DNA from: Paenibacillus oralis
GTDB lineage: Bacteria > Bacillota > Bacilli > Paenibacillales > Paenibacillaceae
Direction of reading: 5' to 3'
DNA: 64,000 nucleotides
Assembly: GCF_003863965.1 (NCBI RefSeq)
Contig: NZ_RRCN01000001.1
Coordinates: forward strand, 3,244,304-3,308,303
Made by a program: the position numbers and the translations under genes. The notes below the pieces were generated by a model that did no database searches, was not told the DNA's origin, and was given only the letters and a program-made list of their open reading frames with translations. Below are positions 63,339 through 64,000 of the stretch, piece by piece (position 1 is the first letter of the stretch; each line of letters begins with the position of its first letter).

Positions 63339-64000
63339 ATGATCAAGGACAAAACATGGTTGGCCGGTATTACCGTGTGCATTGTCATTTTGGTTTATTT
63401 GTTTATCGGCTTTGCCCGCTATTCCGGGAAAATCGGCAGCATCGTCCAGGAGCTGCGGGGGCATCCCGGGAGCGGCGAGCACCGTTATCATATCGTGCTG
63501 ATCGAGCAGGAACGGTATCACCCCTACTGGGAGATGGTCGAAAAAGGCGCAGCCCAGGCGGCGGAAAAATACGGCATCGACATCGAATTTACCGGCCCGG
63601 TGCGCAACAACATGGAGGAGCAGCTGAACCTGCTGGAAAAAGCGATCGCCGCCCGCGTCGACGCGATTATCGTGCAGGGGCTGAACGAGGAGAAATTCAC
63701 GCCGGTCATCGACAAGGCGGTGAAGCGCGGCATCCCGGTCGTGACGATCGACACCGACGCGCCGGACAGCCAGCGGCTAGCCTATGTCGGGACCGACAAC
63801 CTCGCCGCGGGGGAGCGGCTGGGCCGCCTGGTCGTGCAAACGGCCGGCGGTTCGGGCAAGCTCGGCGTGATCATCGGCAGCGATCAGGCCGCCAGCCAGC
63901 TGCAGCGGCTGGACGGGCTGAAGCGGGTGGTGGCCGAGCATCCCGGGCTCGAAATCGTCGACGTGCGCAGCTCCAACATCTCGCACATGGAGGCGATTCA
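63339..64000 (+). CDS. Sugar ABC transporter substrate-binding protein, 5' part
   Basis: The gene runs off the right edge, with 220 codons visible. A single N-terminal transmembrane anchor (about residues 7-28) has no lipobox. A LacI/RbsB-type binding domain follows (HRYHIVLIEQERYHPYWEMVEKG, then AIIVQGLN and VVTIDTDAPDS). The uncleaved anchor is common for the Paenibacillus paralogues placed before a histidine kinase/AraC-type regulator pair, where the protein acts as a sensor rather than a transporter subunit; what follows is outside the window. GAGGTG precedes the ATG. Confidence 0.85.
   Translation, partial: MIKDKTWLAGITVCIVILVYLFIGFARYSGKIGSIVQELRGHPGSGEHRYHIVLIEQERYHPYWEMVEKGAAQAAEKYGIDIEFTGPVRNNMEEQLNLLEKAIAARVDAIIVQGLNEEKFTPVIDKAVKRGIPVVTIDTDAPDSQRLAYVGTDNLAAGERLGRLVVQTAGGSGKLGVIIGSDQAASQLQRLDGLKRVVAEHPGLEIVDVRSSNISHMEAI

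Overview
The window looks like chromosome from a Paenibacillus-type Firmicute. The genes have GC-rich codons but classical Bacillales signals: strong AGGAGG ribosome sites, GTG/TTG starts, CIRCE, cre and BlaI-type operators, S-layer-homology proteins, bacillithiol biosynthesis, and YdbS/YdbT, YoaS/YozG and AdeR relatives. The secreted GH6, GH9 and GH5 cellulases with CBM3 modules fit a plant-biomass-degrading soil Paenibacillus or close relative. No rRNA, tRNA, prophage or CRISPR array was seen.

Layout. 1-7.8 kb: end of bshB2, a soluble chemotaxis transducer, and a giant S-layer-anchored subtilase. 8-10 kb: two GNAT proteins, one fused to a MarR regulator with a perfect operator palindrome. 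10.4-12.2 kb: a GH5/X2/CBM46 endoglucanase with a cre site. 12.3-19.3 kb: YczE-type membrane protein, sporulation-type histidine kinase plus PstS-like protein, htpG behind a perfect CIRCE, and a MocR-type regulator. 19.5-26.8 kb is an alanine island: ddl, aminotransferase, ald, adeR and a frameshifted alr. 27-31 kb: ArsR-type regulator divergent from a GH2 glycosidase. 31.4-34.2 kb: BlaI plus an unusual M56-type sensor. 34.9-36.4 kb: a peptide quorum-sensing cassette (frameshifted XRE-TPR receptor plus a 46-codon pro-peptide gene). 36.5-39 kb: oleate hydratase and its TetR regulator. 39.1-46.9 kb: the GH6, GH9, GH5 cellulase cluster, with a relic of a deleted cellulase. 47-51.6 kb: SLH protein, an IS3-family insertion, a lipoprotein, and an IS1595-derived protein with an SOS-like box. 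52-58.8 kb: SgrR-type regulator, YozG/YoaS pair, YdbS/YdbT-type PH proteins, DUF4173 protein. 58.8-64 kb: aldo/keto reductase, CYTH protein, SGNH hydrolase, Gfo/Idh oxidoreductase, and the start of a sugar-binding protein gene.

The most striking structure is not a gene. Eleven intergenic elements carry short motif copies (18-25 nt) spaced 50-52 bp in pairs. The pairs are separated by about 59-72 bp (87 bp by one measure) and lie either direct or inverted. The motif differs between families, but the spacing rule is shared by five sequence families. None overlaps a convincing gene. I could not run searches, so novelty is unverified.

Two genes (alr and the TPR receptor) carry single-base disruptions that could be real mutations or sequencing errors.
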